IMG/VR virus record: IMGVR_UViG_3300025687_000150
Location: 1-35,624 of that record
DNA length: 35,624 nt
DNA from: a virus
Strand: one strand, 5' to 3'
The position numbers and the translations under genes are program-made. The notes beneath the pieces were generated by a model that saw only the letters and a list, made by a program, of their open reading frames with translations, had not been told where the DNA came from and did no database searches. Of this stretch, positions 21,858 to 30,735 are shown in pieces (position 1 is the first letter of the stretch; the number at the start of each line of letters is the position of its first letter).

Positions 21858-24362
21858 TTACCCACATTTTCCATCTCCGCAAGATGTACAAGTGACGCAT
21901 CCTTCTTGATAAATGAGACTGTCTTCAGCTCCACACTTTAAACAATCTTTATCACTTGCAGAAGTACCATCAAGAATATAATTCTTTAAACATCTAGCAA
22001 TAACTTTTGAAAAGCTAAACAAATCTGCTTCTTTATCTTTTAACATTTGTTCAACCAGAAATTGAACAGGAACTCCATGTCTTAAAGAAGTTGAGATAAC
22101 TCTTGTGTAACCTGCATGGTTAGGATTATCAAAAATACTTACAACATCTTTGACTGTTAAAGCTTCGTCTCCCTCACCAACTGTTAGATCATACTTGCTA
22201 TTCTGCGTTTTAAAAGAACGTTTAAGTAGATTTCCTTGCTTATATTTTTTAGGTATTTCTATTTGATGAGCTTCTCCACCAATGACCTCGTAAGGTTTTC
22301 CATCAAGAAGACCCACAAGAACGATCCACTTCTGACCTTTTACAGAGGTGTGATGAATATCACATTCTAAAATCTCAGGTCTTTTTGGTGCATGCCTTTC
22401 TGCAAACGTTGTTTCTTCTTCTTTCTTTTCTTCAGCAGAAATAAGCACACCAGATCTAGAACCATCTCGATAAACAGTTACACCTTTACATCCAAGTTCC
22501 CAACCCATCATGTAGATATCTTTAACAGTTTCTACATCAATATCAGCAGGTAAATTTGTAGTATTACTAATTGCATGACAGATCCACTTTTGTGCAACTG
22601 ATTGAAGTTTTACTTTAGCACGCCAATCAATTTCATTTGCTGTTGCTCCAGAATACGGACTATGAGAAACTGCAACATTTAAATCATCTGATTCCCAATC
22701 GCAATCCGGATCAGTTGAATCCATCCACTCTTTAAATTTATGATGATAAACATTGAATTCAGTCCACTCGTCACCAAGATCATCAACAAACATTACTTCT
22801 TCGTCACTTTGAACTTTCTTACGTCTCTTATAATAAAGCATAAAAGCTGGCTCAATACCTGATGTGGTTTGAGTCAAACAAGAAACAGAACCTGCAGGTG
22901 CAGTTGTTGTGTTAGCAATATTTCGTCTTCCGTATTTCTTGTAATCTTCAATAACATCCGGAGTTAATTCACTCAAAACACGACTAATAAATTGATGATT
23001 TCTTTCTGAATCTAAATCCCAAATTGGAAAAGCACCACGCTCTTTAGCTAACTGAATTGACTCTTCATATGAAGCCAAAGATAACCACTTGTAGATCTCT
23101 TCAGTTGTTTGGATGGAATCGTCTGAACCATACCTTTGACCCAACATAGCAAGTGCATCACCCAATCCAGTAATACCCAAGCCAGTTCGACGTCCATTGA
23201 GAGCAGCTTGACGAATATTGTGCCACAAACTGCGCTCATAGTACTTAACTTCGTCCGATTCAGGATCATTGTCAATCTTTTCTAGAATCTTATCGACTTG
23301 CTCAATTTCCAAATCAATCATATCGTCCATCAAACGTTGAGCTTTCTTTGCAACTACACGAAATTTTCCGTAGTCAAATTGAGCTTGAGGCGTCCATGGA
23401 TTTGTTACAAAAGATGTTAAATTAACAAGCATTAATCGACATGAATCATAAGGTGACAAAATAATTTCACCGCAAGGATTAGTTGACACACTACCGAAGC
23501 CTTTGTGAGCGTAAGCATCAGAAGGAGTCATTCTTGTGGCAGTGTCCCAAAATAAAACACCGGGTTCTGCAGAAGCATGTGCTCCTTCAATTAAAGCATC
23601 CCAAACATCTCGAGCAAGCACTTCCTCTTCGACTTCAGGAACACCACCACCTTCAGCTATGCTTTCAACAGGCCAGCGAAGTTGATAATAATCACCATGC
23701 TTGACAGCATTCATAAATTCATCAGTCACTCGAACAGAAATATTAGCACCGGTTACACGTGTTAAATCTCTTTTGATCTTAATAAAGTCCATTACTTGTG
23801 GGTGATGAACAGAAATTGAAAGCATTAATGCACCACGGCGGCCGCCTTGTGCAACCTCTCGGCAGCTATTAGAGAATCGATCTAAGAATACTTCAATTCC
23901 ATCAGTTGTCTTAGCAGCATTTGACGTATACATACCTTTAGGTCTAATAGTAGAAACGTCGAATCCTACACCACCACGACGTTTCATAATCTGAACTTGT
24001 TCTTGATCTGTTTTTAGAATTCCTGCGTATGAATCAGCTGGTGCTTCGATAACAAAACAATTAGACAATGATTGAATTTTTGCCTCGTTACCAATGCCAC
24101 TCATAGGAGAACCTTGAGGAACTACAAAACGGAATCCCTGAAATAAACCATAAATTTCTCTCCAATCCATTGGGTTTTCGTATTTTTGTTCAATACGGGC
24201 AAATTCTTTTGCCAGTCTTTTGTGCATATCATCTGGAGTTAATTCTAGATAATTACCTTCAGCATCTTGCAAAGCGTATTTGTTTGTAAAAACGCTAGCA
24301 GCTAACTCATCTCCGCCAAAATATTCCATCGACTTTCTAAATACTTCGTCATTCTTATACAT
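21858..24362 (-). CDS. nrdJ: Class II (adenosylcobalamin-dependent) ribonucleotide reductase
   Basis: The 834-residue protein is a full-length single-chain RNR. Key parts are SNCFVI with Cys102, RRGGVGFDVS (128-137), NPCGEI (295-300) with Cys297 and Glu299, GRRTGLGITGLGDALAMLG, TTTAPAGSVS, and a C-terminal zinc-ribbon-like tail with cysteines 807, 810, 822, 825, 828 and 833 (TSCGDGKC) that recycles the active-site disulfide. This set is typical of B12-dependent NrdJ. It reduces ribonucleotides to deoxyribonucleotides without oxygen or a separate radical subunit, so cobalamin from the host is needed. The gene follows the helicase after 51 bases, with SD GAGGG before the ATG. The leader is too short for a cobalamin riboswitch. 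Confidence 0.93.
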   Translation of the reverse strand: MYKNDEVFRKSMEYFGGDELAASVFTNKYALQDAEGNYLELTPDDMHKRLAKEFARIEQKYENPMDWREIYGLFQGFRFVVPQGSPMSGIGNEAKIQSLSNCFVIEAPADSYAGILKTDQEQVQIMKRRGGVGFDVSTIRPKGMYTSNAAKTTDGIEVFLDRFSNSCREVAQGGRRGALMLSISVHHPQVMDFIKIKRDLTRVTGANISVRVTDEFMNAVKHGDYYQLRWPVESIAEGGGVPEVEEEVLARDVWDALIEGAHASAEPGVLFWDTATRMTPSDAYAHKGFGSVSTNPCGEIILSPYDSCRLMLVNLTSFVTNPWTPQAQFDYGKFRVVAKKAQRLMDDMIDLEIEQVDKILEKIDNDPESDEVKYYERSLWHNIRQAALNGRRTGLGITGLGDALAMLGQRYGSDDSIQTTEEIYKWLSLASYEESIQLAKERGAFPIWDLDSERNHQFISRVLSELTPDVIEDYKKYGRRNIANTTTAPAGSVSCLTQTTSGIEPAFMLYYKRRKKVQSDEEVMFVDDLGDEWTEFNVYHHKFKEWMDSTDPDCDWESDDLNVAVSHSPYSGATANEIDWRAKVKLQSVAQKWICHAISNTTNLPADIDVETVKDIYMMGWELGCKGVTVYRDGSRSGVLISAEEKKEEETTFAERHAPKRPEILECDIHHTSVKGQKWIVLVGLLDGKPYEVIGGEAHQIEIPKKYKQGNLLKRSFKTQNSKYDLTVGEGDEALTVKDVVSIFDNPNHAGYTRVISTSLRHGVPVQFLVEQMLKDKEADLFSFSKVIARCLKNYILDGTSASDKDCLKCGAEDSLIYQEGCVTCTSCGDGKCG

Positions 24363-24413
24363 TATTCCCTCTTTAGAATTTTATAACTATAAACCGTTTG
24401 AAAAGAAATTATA

Positions 24414-25805
24414 CTAAGACGGTTCTTCGTCTCTTATTTCTTTCCATTTTTGTTTTAACAAATTTTTTAAGTTTTGATTTTGAGCTTTAACAGCATCTCC
24501 TAACGTCATTTCATCAGCGTTTTCTAATATTGTTAATTTAGACATTGCTGTATTTATCTGTACTGGGAAAAGTATACCATCTCTACCCGCTCTGTTTTTT
24601 GCAACAAAAAGTCGACCGTAACCAGAAGATTTTTCTGTTGGTTTTCTTGATAGACTCAAAACAACATCTGCTACTTGAGCTTTACCATAAGCTTCAGACA
24701 TGTTTTCTAATCCTACAATATCAGATTTTGCAGATTCTCGATTGGCTTGTGATGCTGTCCATACTGGAATACTCATTTCCATCGCTAAATTACGTAACTC
24801 TTCATAAATTAATTTCAATTCATGTCGAAGGGAATCAAATTTTCGACTTGAACGCATAATATCTGCATAATCGATTACAATTAGCGAAGGCTTAAAATCT
24901 CTCATAGACAACTTTTCCAAGTGATTTCGTATTGTCATAACTGACGCAGTACCTGTCGGATACTCTTTAATAATTAGCCTTCCAAATTCAGAATTTTCGT
25001 ATTTTTCTAAAACTTTTTCTTTATTTTCTCGAACTTCTGAAGAACTTATGCCACACAAATGACTGTCATATCTAATACCTACTTGAGTCTCTGATAATTC
25101 AAAAGTATAGTGGACAACATTCTTACCTCTTTTAAGAGCTTCACATCCTACATGAACCAAAAAGTGAGATTTACCAACACCTGTTGGAGCTACAACAACT
25201 CCAATTTCACCCCTTCCTAATCCTCCGTTTAAGATATCCTGTCCATCGATTGGGCCTAATCCTGTGGGACATGTAATTCTATTAATAAGAGCAAATCGAG
25301 CCTCGAAATCTTCAAAGAAGTTATGTCCGACAGTATGTGGTTCACCCTTTGCAAGGGCATCTTTCATCAATCCAACGACAGAATCGTAATTTTCTGCTGC
25401 AATCATCTTAACAGCTTCTTCTAATGCTTGCTTAAGTGCTTGCTTTTTGCAAAAATCTAATGATTTCTCTTTAACAAAATCCAAATCTCCAATATTGGGA
25501 GATGCTTTCATGCGATGTAAGTAATCAATAATTTGATCTCTTAATATTCCATCATTCCCTTCGCGCAAATCATCTCTGATTATTGTTATAAGAAGTTGCA
25601 TTGTTGGAAAGTTCTTATATTTTCCGTAAAACTCAAAAAATCTTGTGCATAGATACTTCAAATATCTAACATCAAAATACTCAGGAGTCATCACTTCAGC
25701 CATTTGTGCTGCCCAGTTATGATCTGAAAGCAGTGATTGAAATATTTTCTCTTGAAATTCCTTACCGTAATGACTAAAGTAGCTAGTTCTTTGCAAACTA
25801 TTCAT
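24414..25805 (-). CDS. Replicative DnaB/gp41-like helicase
   Basis: The 463-residue protein is a RecA-fold hexameric helicase. Walker A is APTGVGKS (206-213) and Walker B is SLIVIDYADIM (around 305). The motif with Gln and Arg near SQANRES and the arginine-finger region before KNRAGRDGILFPV complete the fold. The N-terminal ~160 residues resemble a primase-interacting helical domain. It should unwind the lagging-strand template 5' to 3' together with a primase, which is not in this window. The start ATG overlaps the stop of the 5' nuclease gene (TAATG), with GAGGAA upstream. It belongs to the RecA-nuclease-helicase-RNR unit. Confidence 0.88.
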   Translation of the reverse strand: MNSLQRTSYFSHYGKEFQEKIFQSLLSDHNWAAQMAEVMTPEYFDVRYLKYLCTRFFEFYGKYKNFPTMQLLITIIRDDLREGNDGILRDQIIDYLHRMKASPNIGDLDFVKEKSLDFCKKQALKQALEEAVKMIAAENYDSVVGLMKDALAKGEPHTVGHNFFEDFEARFALINRITCPTGLGPIDGQDILNGGLGRGEIGVVVAPTGVGKSHFLVHVGCEALKRGKNVVHYTFELSETQVGIRYDSHLCGISSSEVRENKEKVLEKYENSEFGRLIIKEYPTGTASVMTIRNHLEKLSMRDFKPSLIVIDYADIMRSSRKFDSLRHELKLIYEELRNLAMEMSIPVWTASQANRESAKSDIVGLENMSEAYGKAQVADVVLSLSRKPTEKSSGYGRLFVAKNRAGRDGILFPVQINTAMSKLTILENADEMTLGDAVKAQNQNLKNLLKQKWKEIRDEEPS

Positions 25806-26749
25806 TAATTCCTCAAAAGTTTAAAGTTTAAAAAAGCTCTATCAATGTTCAAATTGTTAATGCCGTGGTTTAATAATAACCTAAGTGTACCCATTTTGTC
25901 AAAACTTAATTCACTATTTTCTAAAGAATATTTTATCTTCTCAACTTGTTCATGTGACACATTCTGAACATCTAAGTAAGTTAATCTCCAGTTTCTTTTA
26001 ATGAGCGTTTCACTTTTTAATATATTCTGAAATAATTTCTTTGTACTTGACTCACTTTTCAATTTATTGTCTTCAAAGAAATCTTCCAAATAATAATCAT
26101 CAGGAAGAATAAACTTTTCAAAGTTTTTAGCAAGCGTTTTAAAACCTGCTCCTTTGACTCCTGAAATATTATCTGATTTGTCACCTACAATAGACTTAGC
26201 TAGACAGTAATTCAAAGGATGAATATTATACCTCTCAATTACTTTTTTGTCATCAACTAAAGCCTTTAGAGTAGGTGACCAGATTTTTGTTCTTTCATCA
26301 ATTAATTGATAATAATCATGATCAGATGAAAGAATTAATTTGATATCATCTTTTCTAAGATATCTACACATAAAACCTATCGCATCATCTGCTTCACATT
26401 CTGAAACATACACTTGTTTGACAGGTACATTTTTAAATAAATTTATCAATAATTTAATTTGAAAGTTTCGATTATTTGTTGTGTCTGGAATATCATCGTA
26501 GTATCTATTTAACTTTTGAGGTTTGATATTCTTTTTGTAATCAGAATATATTCCTCTTTTTTTATTAGAGCCTCCTCCTTCCCAAACTATAACAACCTCA
26601 TCGGGTCTAAATCTTTCAGTAAGATTAGAAACTGAATAGAAAAAACCTACTACGCCGCCAATCTGCTCACCATTTTTTGACATTGCAGGATGAGCAACAT
26701 AATGTCTTATAAAGAGATTATAAGCATCAACAATCAAAACCTTTTTCAT
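25805..26749 (-). CDS. 5'-3' exonuclease/RNase H (T4 Rnh, FEN family)
   Basis: The 314-residue protein has the FEN/5'-nuclease acidic residues in order: D8 (LIVDAYN), ECEADDAIG (117-125, E119/D121/D122), SSDHDYYQ (141-148, D143/D145) and IVGDKSDNISGVKGAG with the helix-hairpin-helix. In the second strand the usual D of VVVFDG is a glutamate (VVIVWEGG), a conservative change. The enzyme removes RNA primers and short flaps from Okazaki fragments, as T4 RNase H does. It lies just after recA (three-base gap) with SD GAGGA and overlaps the helicase start. The role in replication is clear from family and neighbours. Confidence 0.88.
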   Translation of the reverse strand: MKKVLIVDAYNLFIRHYVAHPAMSKNGEQIGGVVGFFYSVSNLTERFRPDEVVIVWEGGGSNKKRGIYSDYKKNIKPQKLNRYYDDIPDTTNNRNFQIKLLINLFKNVPVKQVYVSECEADDAIGFMCRYLRKDDIKLILSSDHDYYQLIDERTKIWSPTLKALVDDKKVIERYNIHPLNYCLAKSIVGDKSDNISGVKGAGFKTLAKNFEKFILPDDYYLEDFFEDNKLKSESSTKKLFQNILKSETLIKRNWRLTYLDVQNVSHEQVEKIKYSLENSELSFDKMGTLRLLLNHGINNLNIDRAFLNFKLLRN

Positions 26750-26752
26750 TTA

Positions 26753-27949
26753 TTAATCCTCTGGATCAAAATCATCAATTGCCAAATGTTCTGAGAGTGA
26801 TTTCATTTCTTCATAAGATTCAGGATTAATATCAATTGATTCAGAACTCTTCATAACTTTTGTCATAGCTTTATCTAAAAGTTTGTGAATGTACTGGCCA
26901 TATTCATGATCATTAATAATTTCATGAAAGTCATTCTTTCTAAACTTTTTCTCCGCTATTACTTCTCCCGTTTCTTTGTCAACTACATTTAAATCTTTCC
27001 AACCTCCGTTACCTGAGACTGATATTATTAAACCGTCGACTTCTTCTTCACCATGTCTTCTTAATAAATCAAATATTTCTTCATGCTCAACAATTCCTTT
27101 TCCAAAATGAATTTGAAAATCTACTTTTCTAAACGGGGGAGCAACTTTATTCTTCACAGTCTTTGCCCAAACATGAATTCCTACTACATCGTCTCCATCT
27201 TTAATAGGTTGACCTGCTCCTAATTTGATACGAATAGAACTGTGAAAGGGAATTGCCTTTCCTCCAGGAGTTGTGTCAGGATCTCCATACATTACTCCAA
27301 TCTTTGTTCGAATCTGATTTAGAATAACAAATAATGAATTTGTCTGTCCAATCAAACCTGTAATCTTTCTCATGCCTTTTGAAATAGCACGAGCTTGCAG
27401 ACCAATTGATTCTTTATCGTAATCACCTAGTAATTCAGCTTTTGGAGAAGAAGCAGCAACTGAATCCCAGATAATAGTAATCGGAACATCTTTATCCAAA
27501 GCTTTTGCTTTTAAAATTGTCTTTTCAGCAATTTCTAAAACTTCCTCAGTACAGTGTGTATCAACATATACAAACCTCTTCGAAACATCAACACCAAGTG
27601 AACCCAGATTATCAACAGAGGTTGCGTTTTCAGTATCTATATAAACTATAATACCACCCATCTTCTGTGTACTACGCGCTATCTGAGTAGCTATATGCGA
27701 TTTACCAATCGAAGGAGGACCAAATATTTCTACAATACGTCCTTCAGGAAATCCACCGTCAGCTTTATTTGCGCAAATATAGTCCAATAACTTACTTCCA
27801 GTGCTAACCCATCTTTTAACATGAGTAGGACTTTCATCTTCAGCTAAATTATAAGCTACTCTAGATCCTTGCTCTTTGTTGAGAGACTTAATCAAATCTG
27901 AAGTGAAATCATCATTGTTTTCTATTACTTCTTTCTTTTTTTTTGGCAT
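26753..27949 (-). CDS. RecA/UvsX-type recombinase
   Basis: The 398-residue protein is a RecA-family strand-exchange ATPase. Walker A is GPPSIGKS (77-84), followed by IVYIDTENA, the Walker B-type strand ITIIWDSVAASSPKAEL, and the DNA-binding loop region NQIRTKIGVMYGDPDTTPGGKA, which matches the RecA L2-type NQxRxKxGVMFGxPxxxTGG. It should form filaments on single-stranded DNA coated by the SSB for recombination-dependent replication and repair. The ATG has GGGAG upstream and sits in a short leader with a 16-bp palindrome (27971-27986). It starts the four-gene replication unit that ends with the RNR. Confidence 0.9.
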   Translation of the reverse strand: MPKKKKEVIENNDDFTSDLIKSLNKEQGSRVAYNLAEDESPTHVKRWVSTGSKLLDYICANKADGGFPEGRIVEIFGPPSIGKSHIATQIARSTQKMGGIIVYIDTENATSVDNLGSLGVDVSKRFVYVDTHCTEEVLEIAEKTILKAKALDKDVPITIIWDSVAASSPKAELLGDYDKESIGLQARAISKGMRKITGLIGQTNSLFVILNQIRTKIGVMYGDPDTTPGGKAIPFHSSIRIKLGAGQPIKDGDDVVGIHVWAKTVKNKVAPPFRKVDFQIHFGKGIVEHEEIFDLLRRHGEEEVDGLIISVSGNGGWKDLNVVDKETGEVIAEKKFRKNDFHEIINDHEYGQYIHKLLDKAMTKVMKSSESIDINPESYEEMKSLSEHLAIDDFDPED

Positions 27950-27970
27950 ATTAACTCCCGTTTGTCAATG

Positions 27971-27986
27971 AATTCTAATTAGAATT
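27971..27986. promoter_or_regulatory. 16-bp perfect palindrome in the recA leader
   Basis: The sequence AATTCTAATTAGAATT is a perfect palindrome lying between the upstream terminator and the recA start, 21 bases before the ATG. It could be a repressor site or part of a leader structure. No -10/-35 pair is clear around it, and an AT-rich palindrome can arise by chance. Confidence 0.3.
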
Positions 27987-28005
27987 AGATTTAATTTACA
28001 AAAAA

Positions 28006-28024
28006 AGCCGATCATTGATCGGCT
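28006..28024 (-). terminator. Rho-independent terminator after the hydrophobic protein gene
   Basis: The stem GCCGATC/GATCGGC with an extra A-T pair and a 3-base loop is followed on the minus strand by a run of seven T's (TTTTTTTG). It isolates the gene at 28056-29312 from recA. Confidence 0.92.
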
Positions 28025-28055
28025 TAAATTCTTAACTTTGTTTTGTGAAATATTT

Positions 28056-29312
28056 TTATTCTTCAATACCCGCTAACTTTGATAATCTTTCTATTTTATA
28101 AACTTTGTTTTCTCTAAAGACATTTGGTTGTCCGGGTACCGGTTTTAAATAAATTGTCTGATTGCCAGGAAGCGCAGGTGTTGCGCCCGGGCTGGGTAGT
28201 TGATGTGAAGGCCCTATATAACCTCCTGTAGCTGCGGCTCCCGCTTTGGCTCCTGCAATTGATCCTGCAGAAGCAACTGTTTTATAACCGGCTCTCTCTA
28301 TTGCTTTTTCTATTGCTTTTTCTCTAGCTTTTTGCATTATTGCTGCATATTTGGCGCCTCGAGCTCCGGAGCTTACTGCGGAAAGAAGAATTCCTCTTGC
28401 ATCCCTAGGGCCAAGTATTGCACCATCAATTCTTCTAATTGCGTCAAGTTTTTCTGAAGACATTAAAAAACCAATTAAAGGAACAGCTCCCATAGCAGAA
28501 GACATAAATTCTAGAACTTCTTCAAAAGTTTCATTTCCAACACTTTCTCTAGCAGACTTAAGCGCTTTAGCAACTTCGTAAAGCCCTTCTTTGACCAATC
28601 TTTCAACCGGTAATATTTCTAAAGTAAGAATTGTTGTGTACAAAACCGTCGCAGCTCCTCCAGCTGAAAGTACTCCGCCCGGTCCCGATATAGCAGTTCC
28701 TGCTGCTAAAGCTGCAGCGATTATTGATGATTTAGCAGAAAGTAAAAGATTAAGTACACATGATTTCATAAGTTCTAAAACACTTAACCACATATCTTGC
28801 ACTACTTCTAATTCTTTTTCTTCTATAGGATTATTTTCAAAATACTCAGCTATCTTATTTAAATCTCTTACACTTAATTCAAAAAATGAATATTCACCCA
28901 ACAAAGATTGAGCCCCTTCCAACTCTAAATCTGACTTTTTAATCAGATAATCAGTCATATTCTTTACTGCGCCGGCCAGATTGTAAGTAGACATAGATAA
29001 CGCGCCCAAAGCAATAAAATCACCGAGTCCAGGAATTTTTTTTACTAAACTACCAATACCCAAACCAATTGCTGCACCTAATCCGGCTTGTTTTATTCCT
29101 CGTTTAGCACCTCTAACAAAAGCTTTACCTAGACCTCCAGAACTTTCTAGAGCTTCTATATCTTCTTGGCTTAAGCCTGATATCACATCTTGATTTTGAT
29201 TTTTTAAATTTTCAGCATTTTCATTCAAAACTTTTTGTGAAATTTTCAAGTTAGTATTTGTCTGTCTAATTAAACTTTTAATTTCAAAAAGAATTATATC
29301 TTCATTATTCAT
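28056..29312 (-). CDS. Gly/Ala-rich protein with hydrophobic helices, possible virion or membrane protein
   Basis: From the chosen ATG the protein has 418 residues. An ATG eight codons upstream is possible but has no SD; this one has GAAGAG six bases upstream. The segment at about 60-116 is glycine-rich and hydrophobic (QAGLGAAIGLGIGSL, DFIALGALSM), another at about 185-235 is alanine/glycine-rich and membrane-like (SSIIAAALAAGTAISGPG), and a third is SAMGAVPLIGFLMS. The C-terminus ends GGYIGPSHQLPSPGATP, then VYKIERLSKLAGIEE. The GYxGP wording and a terminal LxKLAG resemble the acidic protein at 30313-30735. Such a pattern suggests an internal virion protein that is ejected or inserted into the host membrane; this is inference. 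It is a separate transcription unit. Confidence 0.65.
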   Translation of the reverse strand: MNNEDIILFEIKSLIRQTNTNLKISQKVLNENAENLKNQNQDVISGLSQEDIEALESSGGLGKAFVRGAKRGIKQAGLGAAIGLGIGSLVKKIPGLGDFIALGALSMSTYNLAGAVKNMTDYLIKKSDLELEGAQSLLGEYSFFELSVRDLNKIAEYFENNPIEEKELEVVQDMWLSVLELMKSCVLNLLLSAKSSIIAAALAAGTAISGPGGVLSAGGAATVLYTTILTLEILPVERLVKEGLYEVAKALKSARESVGNETFEEVLEFMSSAMGAVPLIGFLMSSEKLDAIRRIDGAILGPRDARGILLSAVSSGARGAKYAAIMQKAREKAIEKAIERAGYKTVASAGSIAGAKAGAAATGGYIGPSHQLPSPGATPALPGNQTIYLKPVPGQPNVFRENKVYKIERLSKLAGIEE

Positions 29313-29402
29313 GTCGCACTCTTCAGTTAGATACATTTCTTATATAACTATTCTTTTAATATGAAAATATTTTATTTTTTAAACACGAGAAAGAAAATAA
29401 AA

Positions 29403-29424
29403 ATGCCGGTCAAAAGACCGGCAT
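29403..29424 (-). terminator. Rho-independent terminator after the SSB gene
   Basis: The stem TGCCGGTC/GACCGGCA with an AAAA loop and one extra A-T pair is followed on the minus strand by TTTTATTTTC. It lies 24 bases past the stop. Confidence 0.9.
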
Positions 29425-29447
29425 CAGACGGAAATTCAAATGATATT

Positions 29448-30227
29448 TTACATCAAATCTGCAAACGCATCATCAATGTTATCATAAGAATCGCTAGAAT
29501 TACTATCAGTTTTACTAGAAGTTTTATTAGTATTTCCTGTTCCCCACTCAGTTCCTTCACTTTCTTCACCATCATCACCATTTAACCAGTTATTGACAAT
29601 GTCGGAAAGTTCTTCGTAAGTTTTAGAAGTAAACATAGATGAAACATCAGGAATGTTATTCAACCATTCTTTGATTTGATTTTTATCAGATGACAATGCA
29701 GTACTTTTACCTCGAGGAAGAACCTCAGTTTTAGCCCACTGTTGTCCTGGCTGCTTAGAGCAAATCACTTTGATATCTCGACCGTCAACGGGATCAGTAA
29801 TATCACCGTAATCTTCGTCGACCATCATTCCAAGCAGTTTCTGATAAACTGTTTTACCAAAGCCCCAGATTTGTACACCTTTGTCTTCTTCGCCACGGAC
29901 AATTACAGCTGCATAAACTCTCATGCTTGGGTATAGCTTTTTACAAAGTTCATAACTTTCTTTGCTGCCATCTTCTCGTAGTTTTCCAATTAATTCTTGA
30001 ACTGGATCTTTTTGCCCAAATTGAAATGGTGCAAGTAGACCACGTTGACCAGGAATATTGTAATAGAATTGAAGTTCTTTGAAAGGTTGACCATCATTGT
30101 CTGGGAATGAAATTAAACGAACAGTATGTTCTTCACCTTCAGTTGGCTTCCAGTTTGTATTTCTACTTTTAGTATTACCGCTTAAGCGTTCTAGTTTTCT
30201 CTTAATTGCATCAAAATCGATACCCAT
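29448..30227 (-). CDS. gp32-like single-stranded DNA-binding protein
   Basis: The 259-residue protein resembles T4 gp32 in layout: a basic N-terminal segment (IKRKLERLSG, 8-17), an OB-type core with EHTVRLISFP, the conserved RVYAAVIVRG and KTVYQKLLGM segments, and an acidic C-terminal tail (about 220-259) ending DDAFADLM, which in gp32 binds replisome partners. The Cys/His zinc motif of T4 gp32 is absent, as in several marine gp32-like proteins. It would coat single-stranded DNA and cooperate with the RecA/UvsX protein. The start has AGGAG eight bases upstream, and the leader carries an inverted repeat. Confidence 0.85.
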   Translation of the reverse strand: MGIDFDAIKRKLERLSGNTKSRNTNWKPTEGEEHTVRLISFPDNDGQPFKELQFYYNIPGQRGLLAPFQFGQKDPVQELIGKLREDGSKESYELCKKLYPSMRVYAAVIVRGEEDKGVQIWGFGKTVYQKLLGMMVDEDYGDITDPVDGRDIKVICSKQPGQQWAKTEVLPRGKSTALSSDKNQIKEWLNNIPDVSSMFTSKTYEELSDIVNNWLNGDDGEESEGTEWGTGNTNKTSSKTDSNSSDSYDNIDDAFADLM

Positions 30228-30259
30228 TTTTATCTCCTATTATTATTTAATGTTTAATG

Positions 30260-30292
30260 TGCAAATTACAATGTTTATTGGCGTGATTTGCA
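30260..30292 (-). promoter_or_regulatory. Inverted repeat and weak promoter-like element in the SSB leader
   Basis: TGCAAAT (30260-30266) pairs with ATTTGCA (30286-30292) around a smaller CAAT/ATTG stem, forming a possible hairpin in the leader 33 bases before the ATG. The minus strand also reads TGCAAA, 16 bases, TGTAAT, a weak version of the window's promoters. T4 gp32 controls its own translation through a leader structure; a similar role here is speculation. Confidence 0.35.
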
Positions 30293-30312
30293 ATTAAATA
30301 ATAACAAGAGTT

Positions 30313-30735
30313 TTATTTGTTTTCAAAATTAATTTTATTTATTTCTTCAATTATTAATTTTCTTAAAGTCTTTCTATCTAAAACAAAACTCTCATTATAA
30401 ATGTTCATATCATTATAAAATTTTTTAGGATTTTTTGGAGAAGAAAGTGGACCGGTATAACCTGCAATTGCTCCTGCACCTGAAAATTCAGACATGTCTT
30501 CGTCTTCAGAATACTCATCTTCACTAATTAATAAATCTTCTGTGTTTTCGTCTTCTTCGTAATAATCCACTGGAACTGTCTGTTTTAAATTACTAGAAAA
30601 CTGATCATCAGCAGATCTTCTTGGAGAACCTGAGTAACCAGTTGTGTAAATTTGGTGAGGCTGCTGCGATGAAGGGCCCCCGCCAATCATCCCGTTACCC
30701 AGTGTTGTTCTATTTTCTTTAATTCTTTTTTTCAT
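30313..30735 (-). CDS. Small acidic, disordered protein with C-terminal LRKLI tag
   Basis: The 140-residue protein is mostly low-complexity. After a Lys/Arg start and a Gly/Ser/Gln region, residues ~58-84 are strongly acidic (YYEEDENTEDLL and SEDEYSEDEDMSE). They are followed by GAGAIAGYTGPLSSP (86-100) and a helical end, VLDRKTLRKLIIEEINKIN. The acidic stretch, GYxGP motif and LRKLI end are features also found in other proteins here. A small virion, scaffold-core or prohead-packaged protein is plausible, given the terminal peptide. The ATG overlaps the last codons of the polymerase gene and has no strong SD, so coupled translation is likely. Confidence 0.6.
   Translation of the reverse strand: MKKRIKENRTTLGNGMIGGGPSSQQPHQIYTTGYSGSPRRSADDQFSSNLKQTVPVDYYEEDENTEDLLISEDEYSEDEDMSEFSGAGAIAGYTGPLSSPKNPKKFYNDMNIYNESFVLDRKTLRKLIIEEINKINFENK

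Noticed and set aside
24363-24413. Cobalamin riboswitch before the B12-dependent RNR gene
   Set aside because: The gap is only 51 bases, far too short for the aptamer, and no B12-box wording is visible.
27963-27968. TTGACA on the minus strand upstream of recA as a -35 box
   Set aside because: The -10 would fall inside the recA coding region and no TATAAT-like hexamer is there.
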